Positions 43,587 through 51,876 of a DNA stretch of 54,406 nucleotides are shown piece after piece. The notes beneath the pieces were generated by a model that saw only the letters and a list, made by a program, of their open reading frames with translations, did no database searches and was not told the DNA's origin. Source of the stretch: Bacillota bacterium (GTDB lineage: Bacteria; Bacillota; Clostridia; Lachnospirales; Cellulosilyticaceae); NCBI GenBank assembly GCA_023436395.1, contig JAEZJJ010000003.1, forward strand, positions 1 through 54,406, written 5' to 3'. The position numbers were made by a program, and so were the translations under genes. The first letter of the stretch is position 1; each line of letters starts with the position of its first letter.

Positions 43587-44239
43587 TTTTTTCTCCTTTA
43601 TATTTGTTTTCTACTTCACCTTAGGTAGTATCCGGAGTAAAATTTTCAATTCGAGAAATAGGCTATCCATCAATAACGTGTAATTCAAGTCATCTGTTAA
43701 GTAAATAATTTCATAAACTCATATTTATTCATATCTGTAATAACTCAAAAGGGAACAAGCGTTGGTGGAAATTGATATACTCACTTAATCCTGATTGTTT
43801 TTACAGAATTCTCACCCTATCACTTTCTTGACATCAATACAACAGTCTCAATGTGTCATAGTTAGCCTGGACTTTAGCGTTACCAAGAGGCCTACAATTT
43901 TTATTCAGCATGTTTTTTAACATGATCCTTACTTTATTTCCTTCACTCTACCTACAATACCACTTTTAAGCGAGCACCTTCGCTTTTAACTAAATTTTAT
44001 ATTATAGTTAAATATTTTTCAATCAATTACTTTCTAATTCTTAACAAATATATACTTTTCCTTATAAATGATAAAGCAAATTCCAAAGCTTAATCTGGAT
44101 TCTAAAGTTACAACTAAGCTATCATTCTTTATATCAAGCTCAAAGCAGTTGTATGCCATACTCATCCTCTTGATATAGCTGGCATTAAGTTATAGTAGCA
44201 GGCCAGCTATCCATCACATATCATTAAATGGTTTTATCA
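43587..44239 (-). other. 650-bp gene-free region upstream of the Na/Pi gene and downstream of dinB
   Basis: No gene is supported. It contains promoter-repeat copy C (43972-44068), a small CATGTT/AACATG hairpin (43909-43924), and two overlapping inverted repeats near the dinB end (ATATCAAG 44131-44138 with CTTGATAT 44169-44176; ATAGCTGGC 44175-44183 with 44202-44210). The last is the likely end of the dinB transcript although it lacks a U run. Confidence 0.5.
43972..44068 (-). promoter_or_regulatory. Dispersed promoter repeat, copy C
   Basis: On the minus strand TTGAAA (44022-44017) and TAAAAT (43999-43994) have a 17-bp spacer. The fullest copy: TTTATAAGGAAAAGTATATA upstream and TTAAAAGCGAAGGTGCTC downstream. 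Confidence 0.75.
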
Positions 44240-45499
44240 TTAAACACATCCTTTAGTTATTCCTGTTCTTTTTTCTTTAGAAATGCCACCCGCCATATGA
44301 TCTAATCTTGAACGTAAGAAAGGAGCACGCATAACAGAATCCTCACCGTATTTTTCTCGTATTGAATCAATAGCCTTATCTAATTTCTCGTACTTCTCGT
44401 ATTTGAAATAATCAAACATATTGTATTGATAGGTATCACCCTTAGAAATTTTACTTGTATGAACACCTAGTTGTCTTATAGGAGTCTTCTTATCCCATAG
44501 TTCGTCGAATACCCTACAAGCATTCTCATAGACTTCAGTTGTGACATGCGTTGCTGACATAAGTGTTCTTTGGTGAGAAGAATACTCAAAGAAGGTATCT
44601 ATGATAGTTACAGAAATGCAACCTGCTTTAACATGATCTACCCTTAACCGAGTACAGACAGTTTCACATAAAGACAAAAGAATTAATTTAGCACTATCTG
44701 CTGATGTTACATCATAAGGTATAGTTGTTGAATTTCCATAGCCTTTATTAGGAATAGTTTCATGGATTACTTTCATAGCATCTATGCCATTGGCATATTG
44801 ATAAATAATTTCTCCATGCTTTTTAAAATGTGCTTTTAGCAAATTCAAATCTGTCTTTGCCAATTTACCTATCGTATTAATGCCTAATCTTTTTAGTTTA
44901 TGTTCCGTAGCTCTGCCCACGAAGAAAAGGTCACCAACACTAAGTGGCCACATCTTATCTTCTATTTCTTCTGGGAAAAGCGTATGAACTAGGTTAGGTT
45001 TCTTTAAGTCTCCTGCCATTTTGGCTAGAAGTTTATTTGAAGAAATGCCTACATTAACTGTAAATCCAAGTTCGTTGTAAATCCTATCTTTAATAATATG
45101 CGCTATAGCAACAGGAGAGCCATATAAACCTTCAGTTCCTGTCATATCCATATAAGCTTCATCAATAGAATATTGTTCAACTACAGGGGTATATTCTTTT
45201 AGAATTGACATGAAAGCATTAGAACATTTTACATATAAAGAATAGTTGGGTGATACTAGAGTGAGATGGGGACATTTCGTCAAAGCCGAAACTACAGGCT
45301 CACCTGTTTGGATATTATACTTTTTAGCTGGTGTAGATTTAGCTAAAATGATTCCTTTTCGTTTTTCGATATCTCCACCTACAGCTGAAGGTATATCTCT
45401 TAGATCGATTGTTTCATGTAATATATTCATTCTATAGGCGGCTTCCCAACTTAGAAATGCAGAATTAACATCTATATGAAAAATAACACGATTACTCAT
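44240..45499 (-). CDS. dinB: DNA polymerase IV (Y-family translesion polymerase)
   Basis: About 419 aa from ATG 45499 (MSNRVIFHIDVNSAFLSWEA). The catalytic carboxylates lie in FHIDVNSAFLSW and QYSIDEAYMDMTG. The NVGISSNKLLAKMAGDLKKP block and the little-finger domain follow. TAGGTGGG precedes the start. It is the second gene of an operon with the small protein at 45512-45781, whose promoter carries a LexA box, so it is SOS-induced. Confidence 0.94.
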   Translation of the reverse strand: MSNRVIFHIDVNSAFLSWEAAYRMNILHETIDLRDIPSAVGGDIEKRKGIILAKSTPAKKYNIQTGEPVVSALTKCPHLTLVSPNYSLYVKCSNAFMSILKEYTPVVEQYSIDEAYMDMTGTEGLYGSPVAIAHIIKDRIYNELGFTVNVGISSNKLLAKMAGDLKKPNLVHTLFPEEIEDKMWPLSVGDLFFVGRATEHKLKRLGINTIGKLAKTDLNLLKAHFKKHGEIIYQYANGIDAMKVIHETIPNKGYGNSTTIPYDVTSADSAKLILLSLCETVCTRLRVDHVKAGCISVTIIDTFFEYSSHQRTLMSATHVTTEVYENACRVFDELWDKKTPIRQLGVHTSKISKGDTYQYNMFDYFKYEKYEKLDKAIDSIREKYGEDSVMRAPFLRSRLDHMAGGISKEKRTGITKGCV

Positions 45500-45511
45500 T
45501 AGCTCACCCAC

Positions 45512-45781
45512 CTAATATACCACTTTTCGAATAGACCATTTATGAGATGCAATACAATATCGTAGTTCTAATAACCTTTCTTTTTCATCAATTGTTACCT
45601 TACAGCCATAGTCAAAAGTTTTTATGCCTGCATAATTATTTTCTGTTGAATAGAGAATATCAGTAATCGTTGCAACAATTAATTGATGGTCTTCATTTTC
45701 TATACGCATACGTAAAGGAACTATATCCCCAACTGTATTAAACTTAGAAATTATCTCAACTGGAATATTTTTTAGTTCCAC
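45512..45781 (-). CDS. Conserved small protein paired with Pol IV
   Basis: 89 aa from GTG 45781 (reading (M)ELKNIPVEIISKFNTVGDIVPLRMRIE), with AAGGAG 8 bp upstream. The upstream ATG at 45829 lies beyond the LexA box and is unlikely. The product looks like an all-beta protein. A similar small gene precedes Y-family polymerases in other Clostridia, in the position YolD holds in Bacillus, but I cannot confirm that it is YolD-like. The stop is 10 bp before the dinB start. Function unknown; probably an accessory of translesion synthesis. Confidence 0.7.
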   Translation of the reverse strand: MELKNIPVEIISKFNTVGDIVPLRMRIENEDHQLIVATITDILYSTENNYAGIKTFDYGCKVTIDEKERLLELRYCIASHKWSIRKVVY

Positions 45782-45800
45782 AAAAATCACTCCTTGTAAT

Positions 45801-45814
45801 CGAACATGTGTTTG
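45801..45814 (-). promoter_or_regulatory. LexA box of the Pol IV operon
   Basis: CGAACATGTGTTTG matches the Bacillus/Clostridium operator CGAACRNRYGTTYC at all but the last base. It lies about 20 bp upstream of the first gene's GTG. Confidence 0.85.
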
Positions 45815-45886
45815 ATTAGATTGTATCAAATAGGAATATTTTTGTAAACTATCTCAGCAAAATAAAATGAGTATTTACTTTTTGTA

Positions 45887-47596
45887 TTAAAGAATACTCA
45901 AATACCACAGATAAAAACAATTATGTGGGCTCCAGTATTCTGTAGTACGCCAGTCCATTTGATACTGTGTATCTAAATAGGGCTGATCATTTTCAAGACC
46001 AATATAACCATTCATAATACCACCTGGAATAAGGCCAAGAAAACGTGAGTGTGGATAAGGATTATTTACCCCTTCGCCTGTCATTAAACAAGCTTGTTCT
46101 GGATTTCTGCCCATTACCCATTCCATTTGATTTTTAGCACACTCAATCAGACTTCTTTCCTTTAAAAGTATACCTGACATTTGTAGTCCCACTGCATGAG
46201 ACAACAGATGGGAAGTTAAGCCAAGATAAAAAGGTGTTTTTGTAGGCGCAAATAAACGATATCTTAGTTCCCCCTCTAATGGATGATACCATTCATCAGT
46301 TAAATCATTTGTAAACAGTCCATATGGAATGATATTAAATGGATTTGTTTTTGCAAGAGGTAGAATGTAATCATTGCAATAAAGTAAAATAGATTGATAG
46401 CAAGCTTCTTTTAAATCTGGGCTAAGCTCATCTATAAGGCAAACTTCATTTAAGGCAATGAGTAAAATGCCACTATCCCTTAAATCTTTAAATATCCTAT
46501 CTTTCTTTGCATCACAGTAGAAAAATCCCTTTACTCTTTTTTGATGATAAGTATACTCTTTCTCTTGTAATGCCAGTAATGCTTTAAGTGCCTCTCCTAA
46601 GCTGTCTAAATACTTTTTATCCTTAGTGGCTGCATATACAGCTTTGTAAGCAAGCAAAGACCATGCTGTAAACTGAACTTCTGCACAAGAAAAAGTCCAT
46701 GTGGTAATTTTCGTCTTATACTCTGGATTGCACTCAATAAAGGAAAGTGCCTTTAATGCAGCTTTTAAACATTTTTCTGCATAAATCTCATCACTCTCTT
46801 TAAAAAGAGTACTGCATAGTGCATTAAGATAAATAAACTCCCATTGTACCTCTGGATGATACTCTGTGTTAATAGAGCGTTCATCACCCGATTTTATCTG
46901 ATTATCTGTCCACCGATTATCACTATTATCACCATCTATCCCTGCAGCAACATCATTATAAACACGTCCACTAGGATCAAGCATCTTTAAAAAGTAGTTA
47001 TTTCCCCAGCGAAGCTCGTCTAATAGATCATCTTCTGTTTGATTAAAAGTAATCCATTTAGGATTAACATGTATTTTAAGCTGACAAATAGCAATCCCTA
47101 GAAGCATACTATGAGCCATCCATTTTCTAAGGTCTCCTGCATCATGCCAGCCCCCTGTAGTATCTAAATACTCACTATTGTCTCTTCTTATGGCATCATC
47201 TAAATGGCAGGACTCATGATACCCTTCTACGGATGTACCACATCTTTGAATATGAATATAATCAAAGGCCTTTCGCATAGTTCTTGTATAAACGTCCTCT
47301 CTAATTTGAAAAGGTACCGAATTATAACGGTTATCAATGGTAACAAGATAAATGCCCGTCTTCCTAAGTGCAGAAAAATCTGCTATATAATAATGTCCAT
47401 CTTCTGAGTCATAACTTTGCAGTTTTCCTTTAAATGCATATTGATTGGCCTGTTGGTTTGGACTAATCTCGTTATATCCCATTTCATTAAAATCAACCAC
47501 TGCAAAATCTTTAATAAATTCTTCACTATAAATAATAGCCCTTTTTTCGGGGTCTTCTGGAGTAAAACCAAGGTGATTCACATAGAGCTTCATCAT
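45887..47596 (-). CDS. Glycoside hydrolase family 9 protein (cellulase/glucosidase type)
   Basis: 569 aa. An N-terminal immunoglobulin-like domain (about residues 1-100) precedes the (alpha/alpha)6 GH9 barrel. Visible are GGWHDAGDLRKW with the nucleophile-side Asp pair, WVMGRNPEQACLMTGEGVNNPYPHSR with the conserved His/Arg, and a late Glu in RTTEYWSPHN. No signal peptide or dockerin, so it is probably a cytoplasmic exo-acting enzyme on cello-oligosaccharides rather than a secreted cellulase. GGGAGAGG precedes the ATG. Confidence 0.9.
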   Translation of the reverse strand: MMKLYVNHLGFTPEDPEKRAIIYSEEFIKDFAVVDFNEMGYNEISPNQQANQYAFKGKLQSYDSEDGHYYIADFSALRKTGIYLVTIDNRYNSVPFQIREDVYTRTMRKAFDYIHIQRCGTSVEGYHESCHLDDAIRRDNSEYLDTTGGWHDAGDLRKWMAHSMLLGIAICQLKIHVNPKWITFNQTEDDLLDELRWGNNYFLKMLDPSGRVYNDVAAGIDGDNSDNRWTDNQIKSGDERSINTEYHPEVQWEFIYLNALCSTLFKESDEIYAEKCLKAALKALSFIECNPEYKTKITTWTFSCAEVQFTAWSLLAYKAVYAATKDKKYLDSLGEALKALLALQEKEYTYHQKRVKGFFYCDAKKDRIFKDLRDSGILLIALNEVCLIDELSPDLKEACYQSILLYCNDYILPLAKTNPFNIIPYGLFTNDLTDEWYHPLEGELRYRLFAPTKTPFYLGLTSHLLSHAVGLQMSGILLKERSLIECAKNQMEWVMGRNPEQACLMTGEGVNNPYPHSRFLGLIPGGIMNGYIGLENDQPYLDTQYQMDWRTTEYWSPHNCFYLWYLSIL

Positions 47597-47843
47597 AAAT
47601 TATCCTCTCCCAGTATTGTATTGATATAGCCACAATAGCTATATAGTTAATAATCTCTGTTGCAATAATTTAAAAAATATATGTATTGCGTCCTTTAATT
47701 CCTTCAAATATTTTCTACTTATAAGTTTAGATGTTGACTAAATGCAACTGACAGTTTCTTTATTCATAAAGATGTGCATCTTTTCCACTAGGTGGTAGGG
47801 ACTGAACCTAGGCCTATATTACCTTCTATACGTTCTTTTCATA

Positions 47844-48596
47844 CTAAATAGCGCCAACATATTCCTGCATGATGTCATCAGGTATAGAAATTTCATATTC
47901 ACATGTTAAATCTCCATTCAATACAGAACACAAGACTTTACCTTCAAGTTGTCTTCCTAAGAAGGCTTCTGTAAAATTCATAACATGCCCCAAACTACAA
48001 TTACACAAAGTAGATGAAACGACTGCTTCTGATAATATAGATTCTTTTGCAAATGGGCAATGACATGCATGATATCTTTTCATTCTTATGTCTGTTACCT
48101 CTAGATATTTTTGCATATTTGCAGGGTATGCCTTGCAGTAAAGTTTATTTCCTCTCCTTATTGGCGCTAACATGGCAGGGTTCTGTTTTACAAACTCTAA
48201 TACTTCATCTGTGATTGTATCTCCATAAAAATCTTTATTTTCACGATTCAGTTCAATGAAATGGTTGAGTTCATTATCATAACAAATCCGAAGAAACTTA
48301 TCTAAGTCTCCTACTTCCAAAAATTTATTACGTGCCCAAGCCGATTGTGACGGATGTAATCCATGCCTTACCTTATAAAGAATGTTTTTAACAATTTCTG
48401 CGTCTGCCATTTCTTGAAGTTTTTTCATAAAAATTTGCATATTACGACATTGACAATTGCATTCGGATTCTATATCTGGTAAAGTTAGGTTGCCTATTAA
48501 TTTCGTCCAAAAACTTTCTCCAAGAGCATCACAAATTTCTTTTTTAAATGTATTTATACCAAACTTTTCATTATATAAAATATTCGTGTCTCCCAT
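47844..48596 (-). CDS. Conserved Cys-rich hypothetical protein
   Basis: 250 aa, cytoplasmic. Clustered cysteines (ECNCQCRN near residue 48, YHACHCPFAKESI near 180, TLCNCSLGH near 200) suggest a metal or Fe-S site. The overall pattern resembles a clostridial protein family that I think is DUF6144; that name is uncertain. AAAGGAG precedes the ATG, and promoter-repeat copy D ends 40 bp upstream. Followed by ~250 bp without a gene before GH9. Confidence 0.6.
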   Translation of the reverse strand: MGDTNILYNEKFGINTFKKEICDALGESFWTKLIGNLTLPDIESECNCQCRNMQIFMKKLQEMADAEIVKNILYKVRHGLHPSQSAWARNKFLEVGDLDKFLRICYDNELNHFIELNRENKDFYGDTITDEVLEFVKQNPAMLAPIRRGNKLYCKAYPANMQKYLEVTDIRMKRYHACHCPFAKESILSEAVVSSTLCNCSLGHVMNFTEAFLGRQLEGKVLCSVLNGDLTCEYEISIPDDIMQEYVGAI

Positions 48597-48635
48597 CTAA
48601 ATTCTCCTTTATTTTTATAATATAAATCAAGTAAA

Positions 48636-48733
48636 GAGCACTTTGGACTCTAACTTGATTTTACACAGTGTTATTTGAATTTTCAATTAATTTTTCTCTG
48701 ATTCGTAATAGATATGTACTTCTTCTTTATAAA
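48636..48733 (-). promoter_or_regulatory. Dispersed promoter repeat, copy D
   Basis: On the minus strand TTGAAA (48686-48681) and TAAAAT (48663-48658) have a 17-bp spacer; the TTTATAAAGAAGAAGTACAT upstream block and CAAGTTAGAG...AAAGTGCTC downstream block are conserved even though the spacer itself differs. Confidence 0.7.
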
Positions 48734-48848
48734 TAAGCTTATTGCTTTCATCATCAACATAGTCTCTTTCATCCTATTAATAAACGGTAATCCCTCTAAT
48801 TTTACTAGCTATATCTGCCTCCTCCTCTCCTTTAGGTCAATTCTGCGT

Positions 48849-48886
48849 ACAAAAAGACACCTACTGTTAAGTAAGTGTCTTTTTGT
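48849..48886. terminator. Terminator hairpin
   Basis: ACAAAAAGACAC and its perfect complement (12 bp) with a 14-nt loop that has extra partial pairing; T runs on both strands. It lies downstream of the minus-strand LysR stub. Confidence 0.65.
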
Positions 48887-48969
48887 GACATATCATTCTC
48901 TTTAAAAAGAATGTTGAGATAATCTCTTTTGCCCATACAATATTCTATAAATATAAACGTAATGATTAC

Positions 48970-49209
48970 CTAATCTGCAATTGGCAACAGTTTATTCCCT
49001 TCGGATGTTAAAGAAATATGGTGACCTAGTCGATCCAATAGTTTCATGCCCAGTTCTTCTTCAAGTAATCGAATTTGCATCGTAACAGTAGATTGCGCAT
49101 AGCCTAACTCGTGTGCTGCTTTCGAGAAACTATGCACCTTGTAATTTTCTGAAATGTATACAATTGTATGAATGAAATGGTATGCCTCTCTATCATTTAT
49201 TTTGAACAT
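48970..49209 (-). pseudogene. LysR-type regulator, N-terminal helix-turn-helix stub
   Basis: 79 aa covering only the winged helix-turn-helix (FSKAAHELGYAQSTVTMQIRLLEEELGMKLLDRLGHHISLTSEG). A full LysR protein has ~290 aa; the ligand-binding domain is gone and nothing resembling it follows. The start at 49209 has no ribosome site. It may still bind DNA, but I regard it as a remnant. Divergent from the DinB-like gene. Confidence 0.7.
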
Positions 49210-49262
49210 TTATATCGATTTTATCAATTTTACAAATATACATATTATTGATATCATAGTTA

Positions 49263-49278
49263 CAGTTAAATTTAACTG
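49263..49278. promoter_or_regulatory. 16-bp perfect palindrome, possible operator
   Basis: CAGTTAAATTTAACTG sits between the LysR stub (-) and the DinB-like gene (+), where a LysR-type operator would be expected. Confidence 0.4.
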
Positions 49279-49328
49279 AAATTTCAAGATTAAACACTAT
49301 CAAAGAACAATTTGTTGAGGAGGTTTTT

Positions 49329-49814
49329 ATGAAAGAATTTGAGAAAAATAACCTAGAAATGCTTACCCTTATTGATCATTGGGAAGGCATATTGCTTTCA
49401 CTTCAGGAAGATTCTATTACAAATTACGTGAATAGTCAAAATCGGACGATTAAACAAATCCTTGGTCATATGATTGATTCAGCAACCAATAATACCCATC
49501 GAATCATTCATTTACAATATCAGCCAAGCCCGATTAATTATCCTGATTATGCCAATTTTGGGAACAATGATCGGTGGATTGCTATTCAAAATTACCAAAA
49601 TGAAAACTGGCAAAATTTGGTACAGTTGTGGAAGTATTCAAATTTGCATATAGTACATATTATCCAAAATATTGATTTATCTAAACTCGATCAATACTGG
49701 ATCACTGCAACTGGAAACTCTGTTACGCTAAAGGAGATGACAATTAATTATTTAAGACACTTTAAATTGCATCTAAATGAGATTGAACAACTTCTATTAC
49801 ATAGGACCACTTAG
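49329..49814 (+). CDS. DinB-family (four-helix, metal-dependent) protein
   Basis: 161 aa. The DinB/YfiT-like four-helix bundle has a His in ILGHMIDSATNN and the final pair in RHFKLHLNEIEQLL, fitting the usual three-His metal site. GGAGG precedes the ATG. Not related to DNA polymerase IV despite the name; family members often act as small-thiol-dependent transferases. Substrate unknown. Confidence 0.75.
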   Translation: MKEFEKNNLEMLTLIDHWEGILLSLQEDSITNYVNSQNRTIKQILGHMIDSATNNTHRIIHLQYQPSPINYPDYANFGNNDRWIAIQNYQNENWQNLVQLWKYSNLHIVHIIQNIDLSKLDQYWITATGNSVTLKEMTINYLRHFKLHLNEIEQLLLHRTT

Positions 49815-49871
49815 TCAACATGATCCTTTCGCATAAAAAATAAATTCGTTTTCTACCTATCCTAATGTTTA

Positions 49872-49915
49872 TGAACACTTTCGCTTCTAACTTAATTTTA
49901 TATTTAAGTTCATTA
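49872..49915 (-). repeat. Partial promoter repeat, copy E (downstream half only)
   Basis: On the minus strand TATAAAATTAAGTTAGAAGC and GAAAGTGTTC match the downstream half of copies C, D and F. The -35 side is replaced by transposase coding sequence, so the join is a rearrangement within the repeat. Confidence 0.6.
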
Positions 49916-50079
49916 GAACTTTGTATTCTTAATACAAAACCTAAAAGTATTGATAGAATAATCTCTCCGGTAGTATATGAGGGATTTTTTCTTTCATCTC
50001 TTAGTGCTTTTATCCCTTCTTTTATGCAATAAACTTTCCTTGCATATCTAATAACTTTCTTTAAGTAATTCTTAGTCAT
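49890..50079 (-). pseudogene. Transposase N-terminal remnant
   Basis: From ATG 50079 (GAGGTGAAG just upstream) about 63 residues read MTKNYLKKVIRYARKV and YTTGEIILSILLGFVLRIQSSNELKYKIK, the start of an IS transposase of the IS4/ISNCY kind as I remember it. After that the frame runs into promoter-repeat sequence and then antisense to the DinB-like gene, so the catalytic part is lost. Confidence 0.5.
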
Positions 50080-50100
50080 CTTCACCTCAGCTGTCATTTT

Positions 50101-50171
50101 TTATACAAGAAATGATTATAAAAGAACTTGGTTATAAAGACAAGAATTTGAGGTAAAAAACTACGAATTTA
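50101..50171. repeat. Intergenic repeat pair, copy 1
   Basis: About 70 bp resembling 53512-53584 (shared blocks TTATACA, ATTATAA, GATTTGAG/AATTTGAG followed by GTAAAAAA/ATAAAAAA and AATTTA). Similarity is moderate. Both copies flank mobile-element debris. Confidence 0.45.
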
Positions 50172-50242
50172 CGAATCACATAAAAAGGACCTGTAGGGCT
50201 TTAATTTTATAATAAAACTTCAGACTGCCTCGAAAGTTCTCC
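50171..50242 (-). repeat. Dispersed terminator repeat, copy 2
   Basis: Inverted copy of 26130-26200, with the same GTTTTATTATAAA loop, GGTCCTTTTT end and ATGTGATTCGT tail. Here it lies behind another terminator and serves no adjacent gene, so it is a duplicated element. Confidence 0.65.
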
Positions 50243-50249
50243 TATTTAT

Positions 50250-50280
50250 GAAAAAAACTCATAGCTGAAATCCTATGAGT
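50250..50280 (-). terminator. Terminator of the HTH-Panacea gene
   Basis: ACTCATAG/CTATGAGT stem with an 8-nt loop, followed on the minus strand by seven T. Confidence 0.75.
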
Positions 50281-50333
50281 TAAATTTATATATCTATACT
50301 ATATCACGGTTATAGCGGACAAAACAGACGGGT

Positions 50334-51198
50334 TTAAAATAATTTCTCAAATAAATCTCTACTATAGTCTTTTATATCTACTATTCCAAGCATATTAAAT
50401 TTGTTTTTTACATTCTCAAAATAATTTTCAATATTCTTTTTCTCTATTATTCTATTTGAGGGTTCTGTTTCACTTATACCTTTACGTGCTTCTAACCAAG
50501 GAGATTCTGAATGTGTCATTAGTTCTAAAACTTTACCACTATAGCACCCGAAGCCCTTTGCAATCATATCAAGCAGATCTTTTTCTTCCCACTTTAAATT
50601 CAATGATTCTTCATCATACCCCAAGTTATTATCAATGGTACTACAACCAAAGTCTTTATATTGAACATATACCTCTCTATATACTGGACCGTGTACCCAA
50701 GCCTCACAGTCATCTTCAAATAAGAATTCTCCATAAAAGGCTCTGTAGAATCCTTGAGTATAATAAAGGAGTTTTTGTAAAGCCAAAGGAGTTATATCTG
50801 ATAATGATGCAATTAGATACTTCGCTACACATTCAATTCTATTAGACTGCTGAGTAGTATTATTAGAATTCAGTCCTTCTATTGCCAATTTACATTTATT
50901 ATAGGTTCTCTCTGCAATATGGTCCCTATTCTCTTCTAGCACTCTTTTCATGTAATCACTACTTTGTAGAAGCTTTAATAGGGTATCTGAATATTGCTTC
51001 GTGGGAAGCGCTCCTTCTAGATATCTAGTTAGTGTTATTTCTCCCCAACCTAATAGCTGTGAAAGTGGTCTTTTACCAATATCATATTTCTCTAAAATTT
51101 CGCCTATTTGTTTTTTAGTAATAATGTTTTGACTTACTCTATAGGCTATATCTAATTGTTCTAGATTAAACAGTTTCTTTTCTTTTAGAGTATCAAAT
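50334..51198 (-). pseudogene. MqsA-type HTH fused to a Panacea (DUF4065, SocA-like) antitoxin domain, N-terminus missing
   Basis: The frame is open from 51198 and reads first a helix-turn-helix (GKRPLSQLLGWGEITLTRYL, then EGALPTKQYSDTLLKLL) and then a Panacea domain (VAKYLIASLSDITPLALQKLLYYTQGF, HGPVYREVYVQYK). Panacea domains act as antitoxins for diverse toxins. The only ATG is at 50951, after the HTH; no start codon exists upstream before the in-frame stop. Relatives carry a YgiT/MqsA zinc finger before the HTH, so I infer that the 5' end was lost by deletion next to the DUF4865 gene. A short Panacea-only protein from 50951 (205 aa) may still be made. No toxin gene is adjacent. Confidence 0.7.
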
Positions 51199-51209
51199 CA
51201 TATATCCTA

Positions 51210-51734
51210 TTACATAGATAAATGTAAGATTTTATATATTTTAAATGGTAATATGTTCTCAGGTAAAATTTCAAAAAAATAATATTCTGCGCATTTCCAC
51301 TTATCTGGATTGTATATTAATACTTTACCAGTACACTCTTTCAATTTTTGAGAAAAACTTATCAATTCCATCCTCGGCATCTCTAATATATCTTTTTCAA
51401 TTTCTAATGCAAATCTAGATTTCGAAAAATTCTCATACAGTTCCAACAATAATGGCACTCCAATATTTATTTTTTGCCAGCCAAATGTCTTTAAAATATT
51501 GTCATAATATCCATTAAAGATAAACTGATTCATGCCTTGATTATCCTTCCATAAATACAATGGAGAATATTCATTACTACTTTCTGGCGTATCATCTTTT
51601 TCACCAATCAGATATGCTTTAAAAATTAGGTTTGGAAACCCATCTGTTTTCTCTCCATTGGAAGAAACTCTGTGACGAATTATATTCATATCATAACTGT
51701 CTGGTAGATTGATTTTATATTGCATAGCAATCAT
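51210..51734 (-). CDS. DUF4865 family protein
   Basis: 174 aa opening MIAMQYKINLPDSYDMNIIRHRV and ending YKILHLSM, the pattern I associate with DUF4865. GAAGGA lies 7 bp before the ATG. Divergent from a LysR regulator with a 140-bp intergenic region, the usual pairing for this family, so it is probably controlled by that regulator. Function unknown; an alpha/beta-barrel monooxygenase-like fold is possible. Confidence 0.8.
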   Translation of the reverse strand: MIAMQYKINLPDSYDMNIIRHRVSSNGEKTDGFPNLIFKAYLIGEKDDTPESSNEYSPLYLWKDNQGMNQFIFNGYYDNILKTFGWQKINIGVPLLLELYENFSKSRFALEIEKDILEMPRMELISFSQKLKECTGKVLIYNPDKWKCAEYYFFEILPENILPFKIYKILHLSM

Positions 51735-51876
51735 TATTATTCCTTCTTTCTATGTAAAATGCGGTCCTATCGTAGTTGTTACCCTCTTTACTATTTAATT
51801 ATACTTTTATATCTGCTAGGTGTATAATAGTTGTTAATAATGTTTGGTATCATTTTAAATGATGGGAGGAAAGGTG

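Noticed and set aside
44131..44210. A riboswitch-like pair of competing hairpins after dinB
   Set aside because: The two inverted repeats do overlap, but they lie 3' of dinB with no gene directly downstream on the same strand; more likely a transcript end.
48714..48905. A 63-codon plus-strand hydrophobic protein
   Set aside because: It overlaps promoter-repeat copy D and a terminator hairpin and lacks a ribosome site.
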